64,000 nt of DNA. Origin: Mytilus californianus. Lineage: Eukaryota > Mollusca > Bivalvia > Mytilida > Mytilidae. Numbering within the stretch: position 1 is the stretch's first letter; each line of letters starts with the position of its first letter. Position numbers and translations under genes: made by a program. The notes beneath the pieces are model-generated. The model was not told the origin of the DNA and made no database searches. It saw nothing but the letters and a program-made list of their open reading frames with translations. Of this stretch, positions 1 through 11,997 are shown piece after piece. The DNA lies in NCBI RefSeq assembly GCF_021869535.1, contig NW_026262604.1, positions 54,584,247 through 54,648,246 on the forward strand, in the 5' to 3' direction.

Positions 1-55
1 TGGACGAAACGCACATCTGGCGTGCTAGATTTTAAGCCTGAAATCTTTTATAAGT
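1..55. repeat. Fragment of dispersed repeat D (GACGAAACGC...CTGGCG)
   Basis: The start of the window carries the phrase ACGAAACGCACATCTGGCG. Variants recur at 3085-3105, 33180-33215 and, in reverse, at 30355-30385. It lies in the intron before the first Ig exon. Confidence 0.5.
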
Positions 56-78
56 TCTTTAACAGTATTTCTTTTCAG

Positions 79-3000
79 TAACAAGCCAAGCACCAGTGTC
101 AATATCTACACCGCCTGCTATCCCATTGCGGATCAAACCAGATGTTTTCTTAAAATACACGGAACGTAACGTGACTGAAGGTGACACTATACTCGCAATA
201 CCATGTGCTGCAGACGGAATACCAAATCCGAATATCAAGTGGTCAGTTATAGGGGTGGGTAATTAGTTTGATGTCAGATTATTATTTCTTTATATTCGTT
301 TATTTATTTATCTGTTTAGGTTTAAAGGAACGAAATATCTTACAGTTTTACATCCGGGATTAAAGGACCTGAAACTGCACAAGTTAACAAATAGCATTGT
401 ATTCAACAAACAGCAAAAGGCTAATGCCGCAAAAAAAAAAAAAACCAACAAAAGCAACAACAAATAAAAGAAGAATGTATCCGAGGACACGAATGCCCCC
501 GCTCATGTTTGTTTATAATATGTGAAAATATTTTTGGGGCGGACGGAGGCACGAACCGAAAGAAGGACGGACGGTCAAGGGTAACACTTAATGTCCCTTT
601 CGCTTTACGGCAGGGGCATAAAAACAAATAACATTAATTTATCTCCGATAACAAACACGATACATAGCACTCAGGAAATGCAGCTTTCTTCTTGATGTTG
701 GCCTTTTACACTATAAACCACCGAGATATAACAGGACTAGAACGACAATCACTTCGCTGCATCATACACCTTGATTCTGGTTTTCTGGTATACTTCCTTA
801 GATGTCTCCAGTAATAAAATGAGTCTATTTGGTTGAAAATGACAGTACCAAATCAATGCATCATAAGTATGTCCTTTTGTTGATGACGAATAGAAATCAG
901 AAAACGAGATGATCGCTATACGTGCTATTCATTGCACGCTATTTTGTCAAACATTTTGGCTATGCATTTGGTGCAAACGTTACAACTAATGTGATTGAAG
1001 TAAGAACTAAATAGGTTAACACAAGATGTTCTTCATCCAGATATGAACACGTATGATCATATTCAGAAAACAGGTTGAAGCAGACTATATTATCAACATA
1101 ACAAATTTATCCTAAAACATTTCATAACATGGAAAATAAAAATGACACAATGTCAAAGCCTTTATATATATATTCGGTGAGTCCGAAGTGTTTTTTCTAT
1201 CAATTTTCATCAGAAATGTTGAAACCGAAATATCTGAAAGCCAATTGAAGGATGCATTAATATACTTACATTGTCGTATAAGCAAAGGGGCCGATTTATT
1301 CTTAAAAATATACAATTTGCCAAAAGTGCAAATCATTGAAATATACACATGTTATGTTGATTGTCTCCCTTTTTCCAACATGTTCTTTTAGTCGAATGTT
1401 CTTTTTCTAGTCCAGCATGCCATCCAATGCTATACAGTATCGACAATTTCTGATAATCCGGAATATCCGTCTAGATGACAGTCGTTACTACCTTTGTACA
1501 GCTACTAACACAGAAGGCAAAGCCTCTAAACCTGTTCATATAATAGTACTTCCAAAACGTAAGTCAGTTAGATAAATTATAAATACGATGTATAAACACT
1601 CTTTTCGAGTTAACCAGTCATTTTGCATTTTGTACTCTGTAAAAAGGGTATCGTCTGTACTTACAAGTATGCCGATCCCTGAATACATTATTCTAAACCA
1701 AGGGGTTTGGGGGAAAAGAAGGGAAAAAAGTAGGAAGTTGAGGAAAAATACAAAACCGTGGGATTTGTGAAGTGAGCACCCCATGTCACGCCCCTCGTGG
1801 AACAAAGAACTGTATTGAGTAAATGGATCCAATTCTTTCTAAGAAAATAATTGAGTGATAAATATATATATATAGAGTATAGATCTAAATTTGAAAAAAA
1901 AATCCATTTTCATGGAAATAACTTTCACGTGATGTTAAAGGAAAAATTATTATATGAAAATGGAAGAGTTGTTAGTATAAATCTGACCGGTTTAATAGGT
2001 CAAGTTACAGTAAATGGGCTATGCCACAGATTTTCTTAAAATTTTGCATACACCTTTGGATCGTTGAACTGTATCTGAAAATCGAAAAAATAATGCCATT
2101 ATCTCTTTTTTTCTGAAATATAACTGATTGAATTCTTTCAAAATAGGTGCCCATTTGTATAAAAAGCACTTGAAATCGGCGAAAAACTTTCTTAAATTTG
2201 TCTTTAAATCATTAAATTTTAACTACGTAGATTTTTCATAAAAAATTATATGTTGTTGGTACAAAAATTTCCGTTTTAAAAGTGTAAACTAATGATAGGG
2301 TCACCGACTACGTTTTTACGGTATACATTAATCAAAGGGGTGTACTAGGTGAAAAAATACCAAAAAAACGTCGAAATAATCGTAACATCATCGCGTTGTA
2401 GACCGTAAAACGTCTATTTTTGACGTTTTCACTACCAAAAAGGTAACTGATTGGTTAATACACAAAAAACGAAGTCGGTGACCATATGATTATTTTATAT
2501 CATTAAAACGGAATTTTATGTATCAACAACATAATGTTTTTTAAGAAAAATCTATGTAATAAAAATTGAAAGTTTTATGATTTTAAGGTAAATTTATGAA
2601 CGTTTTTCGTCGATTTCATGTGTTTCCTATACAAATGTTCACCTATTTTGAAAGAATTTAATCAGTAATATTTCAGGAAATAAAAAAGATAAAGGTATTA
2701 TTATTCGATTTTCAGATATAATTCAACGAGTCCAAGTTATATGCAAAATTTTACCAAAATCTGTGACATAACCCATTTTCTGTCCCTTGACCTTAACGTG
2801 ACTTCAGCCAGGGCATTGCCGTTTCAACAGCTGTCAATTTTTATGTAAAAACAGGCTTTTGCAAAAGATATAGATAGAATTGACAACTTAAACAAGCTAT
2901 AAGTTTGGTAGATTGTTTTGAAATAAGGAATATATCTCCCTCATGCACAGCTCTGGTTCCTTGCCCAGCGTTGACTATACTTAATGTCCTTTTTGCTTTT

Positions 3001-5667
3001 GTCACTTCTTTTATTTTTGAATAAATCTTGGATTTTCAAATATTGTTGGCCTCAAGCATCACTTAAGAGACATTAATTATCGAAATGTGCATCTGGCGCG
3101 GTGACATTGGTACCGTTATTATTATTAGTATAAAGAAGTTGAATGTTTGTGCAGTATAACATGTACCCTTTTCGCAGCTCACGTGAAACCTACAGTTGCA
3201 CTACCACCAAGTTTACAGGGAAAATACGGTACAACTATAACGCTAACATGTAACGTCACAGGATATCCTACACCAACTATAAAATGGTATTTTAATGGCG
3301 TAAGTCTATTTCTATTATCTTTTTGAAGGAAGGCCTTAATGCAAATGCAATTGTAACTTCTCGTACTTACTAAAATAGCTCCATTTAGAGGCTACAATGT
3401 TTACTTCCTGTAGATTGCTTAAACAATTCTATCGAATGTGATGTAATTCGATAATCTTCTCTGGAAGAAACGGAAGTGCAATCTGTTTGCAATGCAAAGA
3501 CAAGAGCTGAAAAAGACATTATGCTTAGAATGTGTATAACCTATTATTATGAATAAGTCGCAGAAATCAATTATTGCTCTTGTTCAAGTTGTTGCAAATT
3601 TTGGAATCGTCTTTTCCATAGTGCACATGTAGTTATTTTTATTCAATCTGTCCACAGTTAATGATTTTTTTTTAATTACAATTTTTTTCATTAGATATAA
3701 ATGTAGGGTAAAATTACTTTTTTTCTTATATTTCATATATATATACATGTAGTGTTTACTTGCTTTAGAAAAGAATTAATAATCAAAATCTACTACATGA
3801 GGGTGTGAATGGGGGTTTACAGAATAGAGAATAATGGGCAAAAAATATAAAGAATAGAGAAAAATGAACCAAAAAGAAAAGGATAGAGAATAATGAGGTG
3901 CTAAAATATAAAGAATAGAGAACAATGGGCAAAAGGTATAAAGAATAGAGAAAAAAAGGCCTAAAAATGAAAGAATACAGAAACGAAGGAACCCCCCCTT
4001 TCCTTCCCCCATCCAGACCCTCTTACCATGATTGCCCACATATAAAAATGTTCCTATTCAGACCGGTACAATTGTCTGTAACGATATCAAGTTGTCATAC
4101 ACGTCATATTTTGGTAGAAAGCATTGTCAACAAAGGCAAATAAACACGAAATACAGAATGCAACGTTAGCAGAAATGGGAGCTTATACATGTGAGGCAAC
4201 GAATGATGTTGGTATCAGTAGGACTGATGCAGTTTTTATAGTCCACGGCAGTAAGTTCCATATCGTGCTACAATTAGTCTAGTATTTATTAACTACGATA
4301 ATTTTTCACACATAGTATTTGTTTGTTTGCACACAGATTATGCGATTAATTTGGACATTGAATGACTAATTTGGACATCGAATGACACATTTGGACATCA
4401 AATATCATACACAAAACTTTTGTTGTGCATCATCAATATCAGTATCCAAATCGGACCCTACAATTGTTTACATTTGAAAATAAATTAAAAAATTAATTAA
4501 ACAATTCCTTTTCAGTATCGCCCCTGATCGAGTTTCCTTTAATACACATCAGTGGTTTATATCTTGGACTTCGATGAGTGAACCAGGTCCATCTCAAAAC
4601 TTCCGCAAGAATGATGATACAATAAATCTGTCCATGACGCACTATTCCCCATCACATATCACATAAGCCAAAAATAAATATCTATCTGTATGGAATTATT
4701 CCATTTTTATAAATGACAAAGACAGCAACAAACAAGGAAAGTCAGATTTTCAGACAATAACGATATTTACACATTTATTATAAAGAAAACACTATAAAAA
4801 GGGCCCACAAGCCTGAACATGATAAAGCAGATCCTTAACATTTAATAAAAGTGATGATGAAGATTTCCAGCCGGTGTATTACATAGATATAATTTTATTG
4901 TCTATGTTCAAGCTGCACCGAGTCTGACAACTACGCCACCACAATCTGTTATGGCGACTCCAAACAATCCTCCCAGCTTTACCTGTCGAGCGTCGGGAGA
5001 TCCTATTCCTACAATAACTTGGGAGTTTAAACCGGTAAAGTTATACTAAAATATTTATTTTGTTTATAAAGAGTAGAAAACATTGCATTGTTGTATATAC
5101 ATGAATGCTGGTATTTTTCTCGGTTTCGTGTTTCTTAAATTTTGAAAATAAAGATGAATTAAGATCCTCCTTTTATAGTGAATCAAAAATGTTTGCTGCA
5201 CTGTTAAAATTTTCAGATTACAAATGGATATTCCACGTTTACCAATGTAAAAATGTCTACTCTATTTTGTTTTTATTGCATAAGTGAATAAGTAAAATGG
5301 GTACTAGTAGACTACAAATTATTTTAAATTAAAGCTTGGCGTCAACATGCACAGGTATAAAACTATAAAATTACATAAATATTACATCCAATAACCAATA
5401 TTTATGATATTTGAAACGAATTAAATCAATTGTTTTCAGTATAGAAGAGTAGTATACAATATTTCAGCATGATATTCTTAGAAGAATTATATCAGTTTTT
5501 ATATTTTAAGTTTGTTGGAACAACTAGCAGTACATACCAAGCTGAGCTTTCAGCAGACCATTCAACTCTTACATTACCAAACATAACTAAATCTGGACTA
5601 GTAACTTGTACAGCTAGTAATCCGTTTGGTCGTGTTCAAGCGTCCTCTTCTGTAATATATATCCCTG
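79..5667 (+). CDS. Three I-set immunoglobulin domains of a larger protein (partial gene)
   Basis: I infer six exons: 79-254, 1411-1558, 3178-3299, 4118-4250, 4913-5034 and 5511-5667. Each has an AG acceptor and a GT donor, and phases agree throughout: exon pairs 1+2, 3+4 and 5+6 each form one Ig domain, entered and left in phase 1 and split by a phase-0 intron. Seen in each domain are the B-strand cysteine (AIPCAAD, LTCNV, FTCRA), the C-strand tryptophan (IKWSV, IKWYF, ITWEF) and the F-strand cysteine (RYYLCTA, AYTCEA, LVTCTA). The third domain has V where the usual tyrosine-corner Y sits. The pattern is typical of I-set domains of adhesion or matrix proteins (hemicentin, peroxidasin, Dscam or titin types). 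I see no signal peptide, membrane segment or stop, so both ends of the gene are missing and the protein cannot be named. Whether the gene still works is unknown. Confidence 0.8.
255..1410 (+). other. Intron splitting Ig domain 1
   Basis: AT-rich intron. The poly-A run at 430-443 and the stretch 475-620 look like degenerate repeat. No exon, RNA gene or intact element is visible. Confidence 0.5.
1998..2792. repeat. Long foldback (inverted repeat) of about 0.8 kb inside an Ig intron
   Basis: The sequence from 1998 onward (GGTCAAGTTACAGTAAATGG) returns as an imperfect reverse complement ending at 2792 (...CCCATTTTCTGTCCCTTGACC). Matching pairs continue inward. The stretch near 2060-2090 (TGTATCTGAAAATCGA) answers 2712-2725 (TCGATTTTCAGATATA). 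The stretch around 2300 (GGGTCACCGACTACGTTTTT) answers 2467-2485 (AAAACGAAGTCGGTGACC). The arms almost meet near 2395. No open frame spans it. It fits a foldback or TIR-type non-autonomous transposon that would form a long hairpin in the intron RNA. Confidence 0.75.
3815..3990. repeat. Degenerate tandem repeat of AAAGAATAGAGAA units
   Basis: At least six copies of a roughly 25-35-base unit built on AAAGAATAGAGAAnAATGGGC. It lies in the intron splitting Ig domain 2. Confidence 0.7.
4336..4402. repeat. Three 20-bp tandem copies of ATTTGGACATnnAATGAC
   Basis: Three successive near-identical 20-base units within an intron. A looser echo (CAATTGGACATTTGATATT) occurs near 13912. Confidence 0.7.
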
Positions 5668-6285
5668 GTACGTATAAGTTTGGTCGTGTTCAGACGTCCT
5701 CCTCTGTGATATATAACCCTGGTACGTATAAGTTTGGTCATGTTCAGGCGTCCTCCTCTGTAATATATAAATTCCTGGTTCGTATACGTTTGGTCGTGTT
5801 CAGGCGTCCTCCTCTGTATTATATATCCCTGGTACATATAAGTTTGGTCGTGTTCAGGCGTCCTCCTCTGTAATATATATCCCTGGTACTTGCGTCCTCT
5901 TCTGTAATATATAACCCTGGACCGTATACGTTTGGTCGTGTTCATGCGTCCTCATCTGTAATATATATCCCTGGTACGTATAAGTTTGGTCGTGTTCAGG
6001 CGTCCTCCTCTGTAATATATATCCCTGGTACGTATACATATGTCGTGTTCAGGAGTCCTCCTCTGTAATATATAACCATGGTAGGTATACTTTGGTCGTG
6101 TTCAGGTGTCCTCCACTGTAATATATATCACTGGTACGTATAAGTTTGGTCGTGTTCAGGTGTCCTTCTCTGTAATATATATCCCTGGTACGTATAATTT
6201 TCGTCTCGAATGTGTGTCCAGTCGTCCTCCTCTGTAAATTTATCCCTGGTACGTATAATTTTGGTCGTGTTCAGGAGTCGGTTTC
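5620..6285 (+). repeat. 54-bp tandem array derived from the 3' end of an Ig exon plus its splice donor
   Basis: GTTTGGTCGTGTTCA begins at 5624 (inside Ig exon 6) and recurs at about 5678, 5732, 5788, 5842, 5930, 5984, 6144 and 6260. Degenerate copies sit near 6038, 6091 and 6200, and one truncated copy near 5888, giving about 12 units. The main period is 54 bases, a multiple of three. Each unit contains the last ~14 codons of the exon (FGRVQASSSVIYIP) and the donor CCTG|GTACGTATAAG. The first three units are open in the exon's frame. A 2-base insertion in unit 3-4 shifts the frame, and a stop ends the run at 5873. Confidence 0.92.
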
Positions 6286-6351
6286 ACAAAATAACTTACG
6301 ACTGAGATTGATCGTAAGTATACTGAATTGTTCATGACTTACATTTGAACA

Positions 6352-6404
6352 TTTGAATGGATAGTTGTCTCATTTGCAATCATATCACATCTCCTTATTT
6401 TTAC
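6352..6404 (+). repeat. Family A tail fragment
   Basis: GATAGTTGTCTCATTTGCAA followed by CATATCACATCTCC and a T-rich run. This is the conserved 3' end of the family-A short interspersed repeat seen throughout the window. Confidence 0.65.
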
Positions 6405-6654
6405 ATGAAGTCTTATAATGGCACTATAAGAACATGCATGTCTACCACTTGTATGATGTTTTGCTTTGTATTTACAGCGACTAGCATGGTTGGTTGACAG
6501 ACATCAGTCCTGGTTTAACTCGCTCGCCTCCTCAATACCTACAGATGTTTGTGAAAAGAAATTCATGTATTTAGAAATAAATGATGAACAAATTATATAT
6601 ATAACTCGTTGACGTCTGCAAAATATAAATTGCTCCATTGTCAGTTTCATTTTT

Positions 6655-6765
6655 AGAGACGTGGTTTGATTGCCAATGAGACGATTATCCCTTAAAGACC
6701 AAAGGACAAGAAGTGAACAATTACAGGTCACTCTATGGCCTTCAACAATGAGCAAAGCCAATACC

Positions 6766-6801
<36 letters not shown>
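6655..6801 (-). repeat. Family A fragment ending in a long TA microsatellite
   Basis: Reverse-strand family-A sequence (GATTGCCAATGAGACGATTA ... CCTTCAACAATGAGCAAAGC) runs into an alternating TA tract at about 6767-6800. Confidence 0.7.
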
Positions 6802-6904
6802 CTGTATACATACATACTACTAGATTACAGGCTCCTGGTTAATTGTGGGCATGTACATAAAGAGTTTCAAGTTACACCGCTACCCCAAAAAAAAATAGCC
6901 AGTT

Positions 6905-7935
6905 AGATAAATTGAATTACAGACCAGTCAGTATCCTGCCTATTTTTCAAACAAAAAAATGAAAGGTTTTATTGAGCTACAACTGAGTGAATACTTTGAA
7001 ACTATTTTAAAATCCATATCTTTGTGCTTTCCGTTTTGGCCATGGATGTTTAAACCACACTACTAAGACTGCTTGAACATTGGGTATATGATCGAGTTCC
7101 GCACTTGATAAAAACCTTTACTTTGCTGCTGTTTTTATGGACCTTTCAAAGGCATTTGATTGCCTACCACATGAAATTTTGCTTGAAAAATTGTTGGCAT
7201 ACGGCGTTTCGGCTAATCAGTTTGTCTTCTAAAGTCATATTTATCAGATAGAGAGCAACAGATAAAATCAAACTCTGTTCTTAGTAGCTGGGCTGACATC
7301 AAGAATGTAGTTTGACCCTCCTTTTCAATCCTTTTCAATTATGCAGCTGAAAATACCCTTTCCGTCTGTTGTCTTGATTATAATCCTTAAATTTCAGCAT
7401 TGGAATCTGAGACACTTCAACTATTAGATTGGTTCAGGGTGAATAAAATCCAAGTAAACCCTGATGAATTTTATATTTTAGCTGTTCAGTAAAAATCTTG
7501 TATCCGTATTCAAAACACTGAACTTTTATGTGAAATTACTGTTAAACTACTTAGTATAGATACAGCTTACCAACTTAAATTTTATGTACATATAAGTAAC
7601 ACTTGCAGAAAACCGGGCATCTCAGCAACTGAATATCATAAAACGTTTATGCACCTTTCTGAACAAACTGAGTAATTCAACCATGCATTTTTCATTCATT
7701 CATATTGAGTAATTTCAACGTTTGCCCTTATAGGCATAGCATTTCTGAACAGAGAAAATTAAAAAAAAAATTAAAAGTGCAAGAAAGGGCACCTTGTTCT
7801 GAATATAAGGACTTTTCTAGCTTCATATTGAGAATTTACTAGAAAAAAGCGAAGATGCCTTCTCTGCCAGCCAGAAGATGAGAACAAAGGCAATCGAAAC
7901 ATTTATAATTATTCAGAGCAATTCTCTGTAACCAC
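6905..7935 (+). pseudogene. Non-LTR retrotransposon reverse transcriptase, decayed
   Basis: Translating with frame changes gives recognisable RT blocks in order: NYRPVSILPIF near 6918; AAVFMDLSKAFDCLPHEILL near 7125-7185 (the first catalytic aspartate region); YAADNTL near 7340 in place of the Y-x-D-D box; LQLLDWFRVNKIQVNPD near 7415-7465; and a C-terminal KMRTKAIETF near 7880. Stops and frameshifts are frequent, and the region before the catalytic box (GVPQGS) is lost. The blocks match the RT of CR1/jockey-type non-LTR elements. I see no endonuclease domain upstream, so this is a 5'-truncated, dead copy. It lies downstream of the Ig exons in the same orientation. Confidence 0.85.
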
Positions 7936-8075
7936 AAACCATTACATTTTGGGGAGTCGGCACGCATAGTCACCGATTTTCCATAAACTTAGCCTTACCA
8001 TGTAATCAGGTGAAAAAGTAAGAAAAATGCCCACCAAAATGTTGCTAGGCAACGGTTGCCATGCCAATGAGTTTT

Positions 8076-8164
8076 CCCGTACATTTCAAGGAATTTAGCA
8101 TTGAAAAACTACTTTGCAGTCATTCTGATGCAAAACCAAAATTTGATTCCTTGAAATGTACGGG
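8076..8164. repeat. Short perfect inverted repeat (19-base arms, 51-base loop)
   Basis: CCCGTACATTTCAAGGAAT at 8076-8094 is matched by its exact reverse complement at 8146-8164. It could be the ends of a very small foldback or a hairpin. No open frame is present. Confidence 0.8.
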
Positions 8165-8289
8165 ATTTGGTAAAAAAAATATTCTTAACAAATGATATTC
8201 AACAAATTGCATAACTGTTAGTGTACGAAAAAATTTAATAACGCATATAACTGATTTTTTTTTTAGAACAAAAAGTTACTTTACCAGAA

Positions 8290-8600
8290 TTGCTCACAAT
8301 AAATTCTGCACAAAAATATATATATTATCTGAATAATGTATTATTTATCAAAGGTGATAGGAATTTTACTTATAATTTCATTTATGCAATGCAACTAGAT
8401 ATTTTACAAACTATGCAGAATGCTTTGGCATCTTATTTTTCAACACTGCTGTGACATTGTTCAATGAATATGTTTTAGGTTAATTTTGCAAAATGCAATT
8501 TTTACTGGTAAAATTGATAGATGCTTATTAACATGTTTAGTCATTTAAATCTGTGCTATTCGTTAATTGAAGACTGTTTCACATCCAGCGGCAAATATTA
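8290..8600. repeat. Third, diverged copy of a repeat also found at 30525-30830
   Basis: AAAGGTGATAGGAATTTTAC, AACACTGCTGTGACATTGTTCAATGAATAT and the following 100 bases align with 30535-30720. The shared right part also matches 24755-24915. This is an interspersed element of unknown class. Confidence 0.65.
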
Positions 8601-8604
8601 GAAT

Positions 8605-8665
8605 AGAGAATGGCAATGGGGAATGTGTCAAAGATATAAGAACCCAAAGAGCAAAGCATACATAC
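8605..8665 (-). repeat. Family J fragment (AGAATAGAGAATGG...GTGTCAAAGA)
   Basis: The same phrase occurs at 43556-43610, and in the opposite orientation at 23815-23880 (TCTTTGACACATTCCCCATT). Confidence 0.6.
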
Positions 8666-9311
8666 ATTTTCAAATCATGATAATAACAAAAGTCATGTCA
8701 ATGAGATATGTATGAAACGAAAAGTTAGAGTGGGTGGCCCATATAATTCGCTGTTGCTACATTAATGCCGTTTTACATTTTCTCAGGATTCTTGTCAAGA
8801 TGGAAGTTGTGCGCTTTTATTTTCGTTTTTTAACTGTTTCTGATTCGGATCTTACCTCAAAAGAAAATCAAAACCAGGTTATTTTTAAGATGAGTTGTGG
8901 ATAAATAGCTAATCTAATTCAACTTGTCAAGTGCCATGCCATCAAAAATATGAACATTTTTTTTTTTTTTTGACGGAAGCATGTTTATGGCTATTCTGTT
9001 TATGCCGCGTTTGGTCATACTTTTTCCCTAATGATGTATACATCTGCTTTTTAATTTTCGAGCGTTCCTGATGAGGTTAAGTCCAGAAAAGCATACTTTG
9101 CCAAACTGTGGAATATATTGGGATATGTTCAAAAATAAAATAAAAATGATAGGTCACTAAGTTTGTTTGCAAGTTACATTTGAGAAAATCACATAGTCTG
9201 TATGGATTATACAGAGTAAAATCGCTTGTATGGATTATACAGAGTAAAACCATCATTATGTGAACAGAAAGTAAACAAAATGATGATATTGAATATTGAA
9301 CTATTCAGTGA

Positions 9312-9390
9312 TGATTCAGAGGCGGGTCCAGGTAAGGGCGTAATGGGCGTACGCCCTCCCTTTTCCAAAAAAAAAAAAAAAAAAAATATC
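9312..9390. repeat. Fragment of CAGGGGCG-type small transposon with A-rich run
   Basis: GGCGGGTCCAGGTAAGGGCG ... CGTACGCCCTCCC resembles the left end of the element at 15183-15357. A 20-base A tract at about 9367-9386 follows. Confidence 0.5.
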
Positions 9391-9774
9391 GTTATCTGCT
9401 TATAGTGTATTGAATATGGCAATTTATCATATTCATTAATTAAATATATACTCTGATGTCTTTTTATACTGATTCCCCCATCCGATGGTTGACTTGGACA
9501 CCTTTTTTACGAAAGCGGTAAGTAAATCTATAATACATGAAATGGTTGTTTTGTGTGACACTTCCCCAATGGCCATTCTACATCTACCCGGGGGATACTC
9601 GCTATATATATGATACCGGGTATGTTCCGACAAACGGGGTTGCATTTTCAGCTAAATTGTCTGAAATGGGGTTATGTTTTTTTCGCCTTGCATTGGAAGG
9701 GGTCAGATTTGACTATCTAGAACGGGGTATTATAAATACAATGTTACACTATTGTTTCAGATAAGGGTGAATGT

Positions 9775-10092
9775 TTGGTACCATTAAAACGTTTAAACCC
9801 GCTGCAACTGTTTGCACCTGTCCTAAGTCAGGAATCTGATATTCAGTAGCTGTCGTTTGTTGATGTTTGTTTCATAAGTGTTTCTCGTTTCTTATATAGA
9901 TTAGACCGTTGGTTTTCCCGTTTGAATGGTTTTACACTAGGAATTTTTGGGGCCCTTTATAGCTTGCTGTTCGGTGTGAGCCAAGGCTCCGTGTTGAAGA
10001 CCGTACTTTGACCTATAATGGTTTACTTTTATAAATTGTGACTTGGATGGAGAGTTGTCTCATTGGCACTCATACCACATCTTTTTATATCT
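9775..10092 (+). mobile_element. Family A short interspersed repeat, subfamily 1
   Basis: Contains the family phrases in order: CGTTTAAACCCGCTGCAACT, CCTGTCCTAAGTCAGGAATC, GGTTTTCCCGTTTGAATGG, GGGCCCTTTATAGCTTGCTG, GACCTATAATGG and the tail GTTGTCTCATTGGCACTCAT plus ACCACATCT with a T/A-rich end. The same order in reverse is seen at 16556-16830 and 28272-28748. No coding capacity is visible, so it is presumably a SINE-like passenger mobilised by another element's enzymes. Confidence 0.8.
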
Positions 10093-10256
10093 ACTAAATT
10101 GAAAACAACGTTCAAACCTATGATTGCGTTGGATAAAAACCGCAATTTTTAAACGTGTGCATGCAAAACAAATTTCTTGGTAAATGGGTTTAAATACAGC
10201 ACAAACAACATTTTCCAAAAGACCAAAACAGTGAAAAGGTATATTTTAACAAAACG

Positions 10257-10282
10257 GGTATATATATATATATATATATATC
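10257..10282. repeat. TA microsatellite
   Basis: Alternating TA run of about 24 bases. Confidence 0.9.
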
Positions 10283-10524
10283 AAAAGTTCAGAAAAAGCT
10301 ATCGTTAAAGATTTATTTTTCATGCCCATTTCATATAACCTTTTAACTGAATTTACAACTTCTTCCAAAGATTTGATATCCACATGTTAATCAATACATA
10401 ACTTGAATGATCCGAAGGCAGACTATTTTCACCAATTTGTCTATCATGGAGTTTGTTATAATACTTCATAATTTGATGCTAAATTGTTGAAATCCAGGAG
10501 CTTCTGACTTTCCCCATGGACCCT

Positions 10525-10900
10525 ATACCAGGGCTACCGGAATTACGCCTCCCGTTCATAAAATCCTGGCCTAGGACTATTGAAATGTAAAGTAACGCCC
10601 TATACCCTAGAATTTGGAATTTCTCGTTATTGGTCTACTGCTGTTAAGATTCATCCAATCATTTTAATATACCATAGACAATTAATGGAGAGAATTTGGC
10701 ATAAAAAATATCAAACCCTGACACTTTAACTATAGAATATACATGCTCCAAGTCAGGAACCGTTACATTAGTGCATTTCACAATTATTTTATGTTTTTAG
10801 CCAAAAAAAGGTCCAAAAACATTTTCGCCTCGCTCCGCTCGGCGAAAGATTATATTATACGCCCCCTCTTTCTAATATCCTGGAAACGCCCCTGTGATTT
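10525..10900. repeat. Diverged CAGGGGCG-type element
   Basis: Ends in TCCTGGAAACGCCCCTG and carries the internal near-palindrome TCGCCTCGCTCCGCTCGGCGA-like core (10827-10847). Both are shared with the cleaner copy at 15183-15357. The left end is uncertain. Confidence 0.5.
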
Positions 10901-10904
10901 CAAA

Positions 10905-11997
10905 GACAACGCATTCTAAAAATTTAACACGGCACGTTTCTTGCATAACAATGTAGAGAAAACAAAACTCAAGACATTAGGTGAACAAATAAGTGCGTAC
11001 CGTTCAATTCTGTTTATATGTTGTTACCAACAAATTTATTAATTACAACAATATTATATTTGTAAAAAGTGCCATTGCATGTTGGAAACCAAGACCACAG
11101 AAGAAAAACATTATCACTAAATAGAAGTAGGAGTACATGTAGTTATCAATTTTTATACAGCATTCATGTTATGTTACTACTGTAACACTACTTTTAATAG
11201 TATTAATTTAAGATTATTCGTAACTCCCGCCTCTTTTCACCTGCTTTTATTGTGTATATCACGTGTTATGATTTTATAAGTTTTATTATAACACTGTCGA
11301 GAAAAGTTGTGTTTCGCCTTTCGATTTTTTCATTTTTCGTTCAATCTTTGGTAAACTAGAGTGTAAGTTAATTTTTCTATTGCTTAATTGTATAACTTAA
11401 AGTAAATATATCGCATCTTTAATTAGTTTTAGCCACTATTTTACTATGTTGCTTTGTTCGAACAGCTAAGTGACGTGCAAGTAGGTCAAAGTTGTTTACT
11501 TCAGCATTTTGTATACATGCATAAGATGCAAGCCTCTCATATCTGAGGGGGAGTTAGTCCCGTGGAAAATAAGAATAGAGGGCATCGTATATATATAAAA
11601 CACATAAAATAGATGGACATAGGTTGAAATATTAAAGAATATTTACTTTAAAAAAAGTTCAGAAAAAGGGGGTCAGTTACCCAAGCGTATGTGATCCGTA
11701 ATAATGAAATAATTTATGTATTCCGTATTTTTATGAAAAATACACGAGATTTGCCTTTGAACTCTGTAAAGTATAAAACCGTGCACAACTCACACAAAAA
11801 TTTATGATTGTTACCGATTTTCTTTATTAGTTTTCACTATTACTGCTGTTTACAAATAATTTGATCAAATATTTTATAAAACGTTGTTACATTTTTTGTG
11901 TTTTTGTTTCAAAAAAACTTTGTAAAGTTTCAATGTACCATTATTAGATAAATATTATTTCTTTATTTGTGATAATACAAATACTATTTCTCATTTT
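10905..11997. other. AT-rich intergenic DNA without recognised content
   Basis: No open frame of note, tandem repeat or member of the repeat families described here was found. Confidence 0.4.

Noticed and set aside
3815-3990. CRISPR-like spaced repeats
   Set aside because: The units are contiguous and degenerate, and the genome is animal. It is an ordinary tandem repeat.
5598-6039. Minus-strand open frames with repeating GYILQRRTPEHDQTY-type peptide
   Set aside because: They are the antisense reading of the 54-base tandem array. There is no start context, splice support or known domain.
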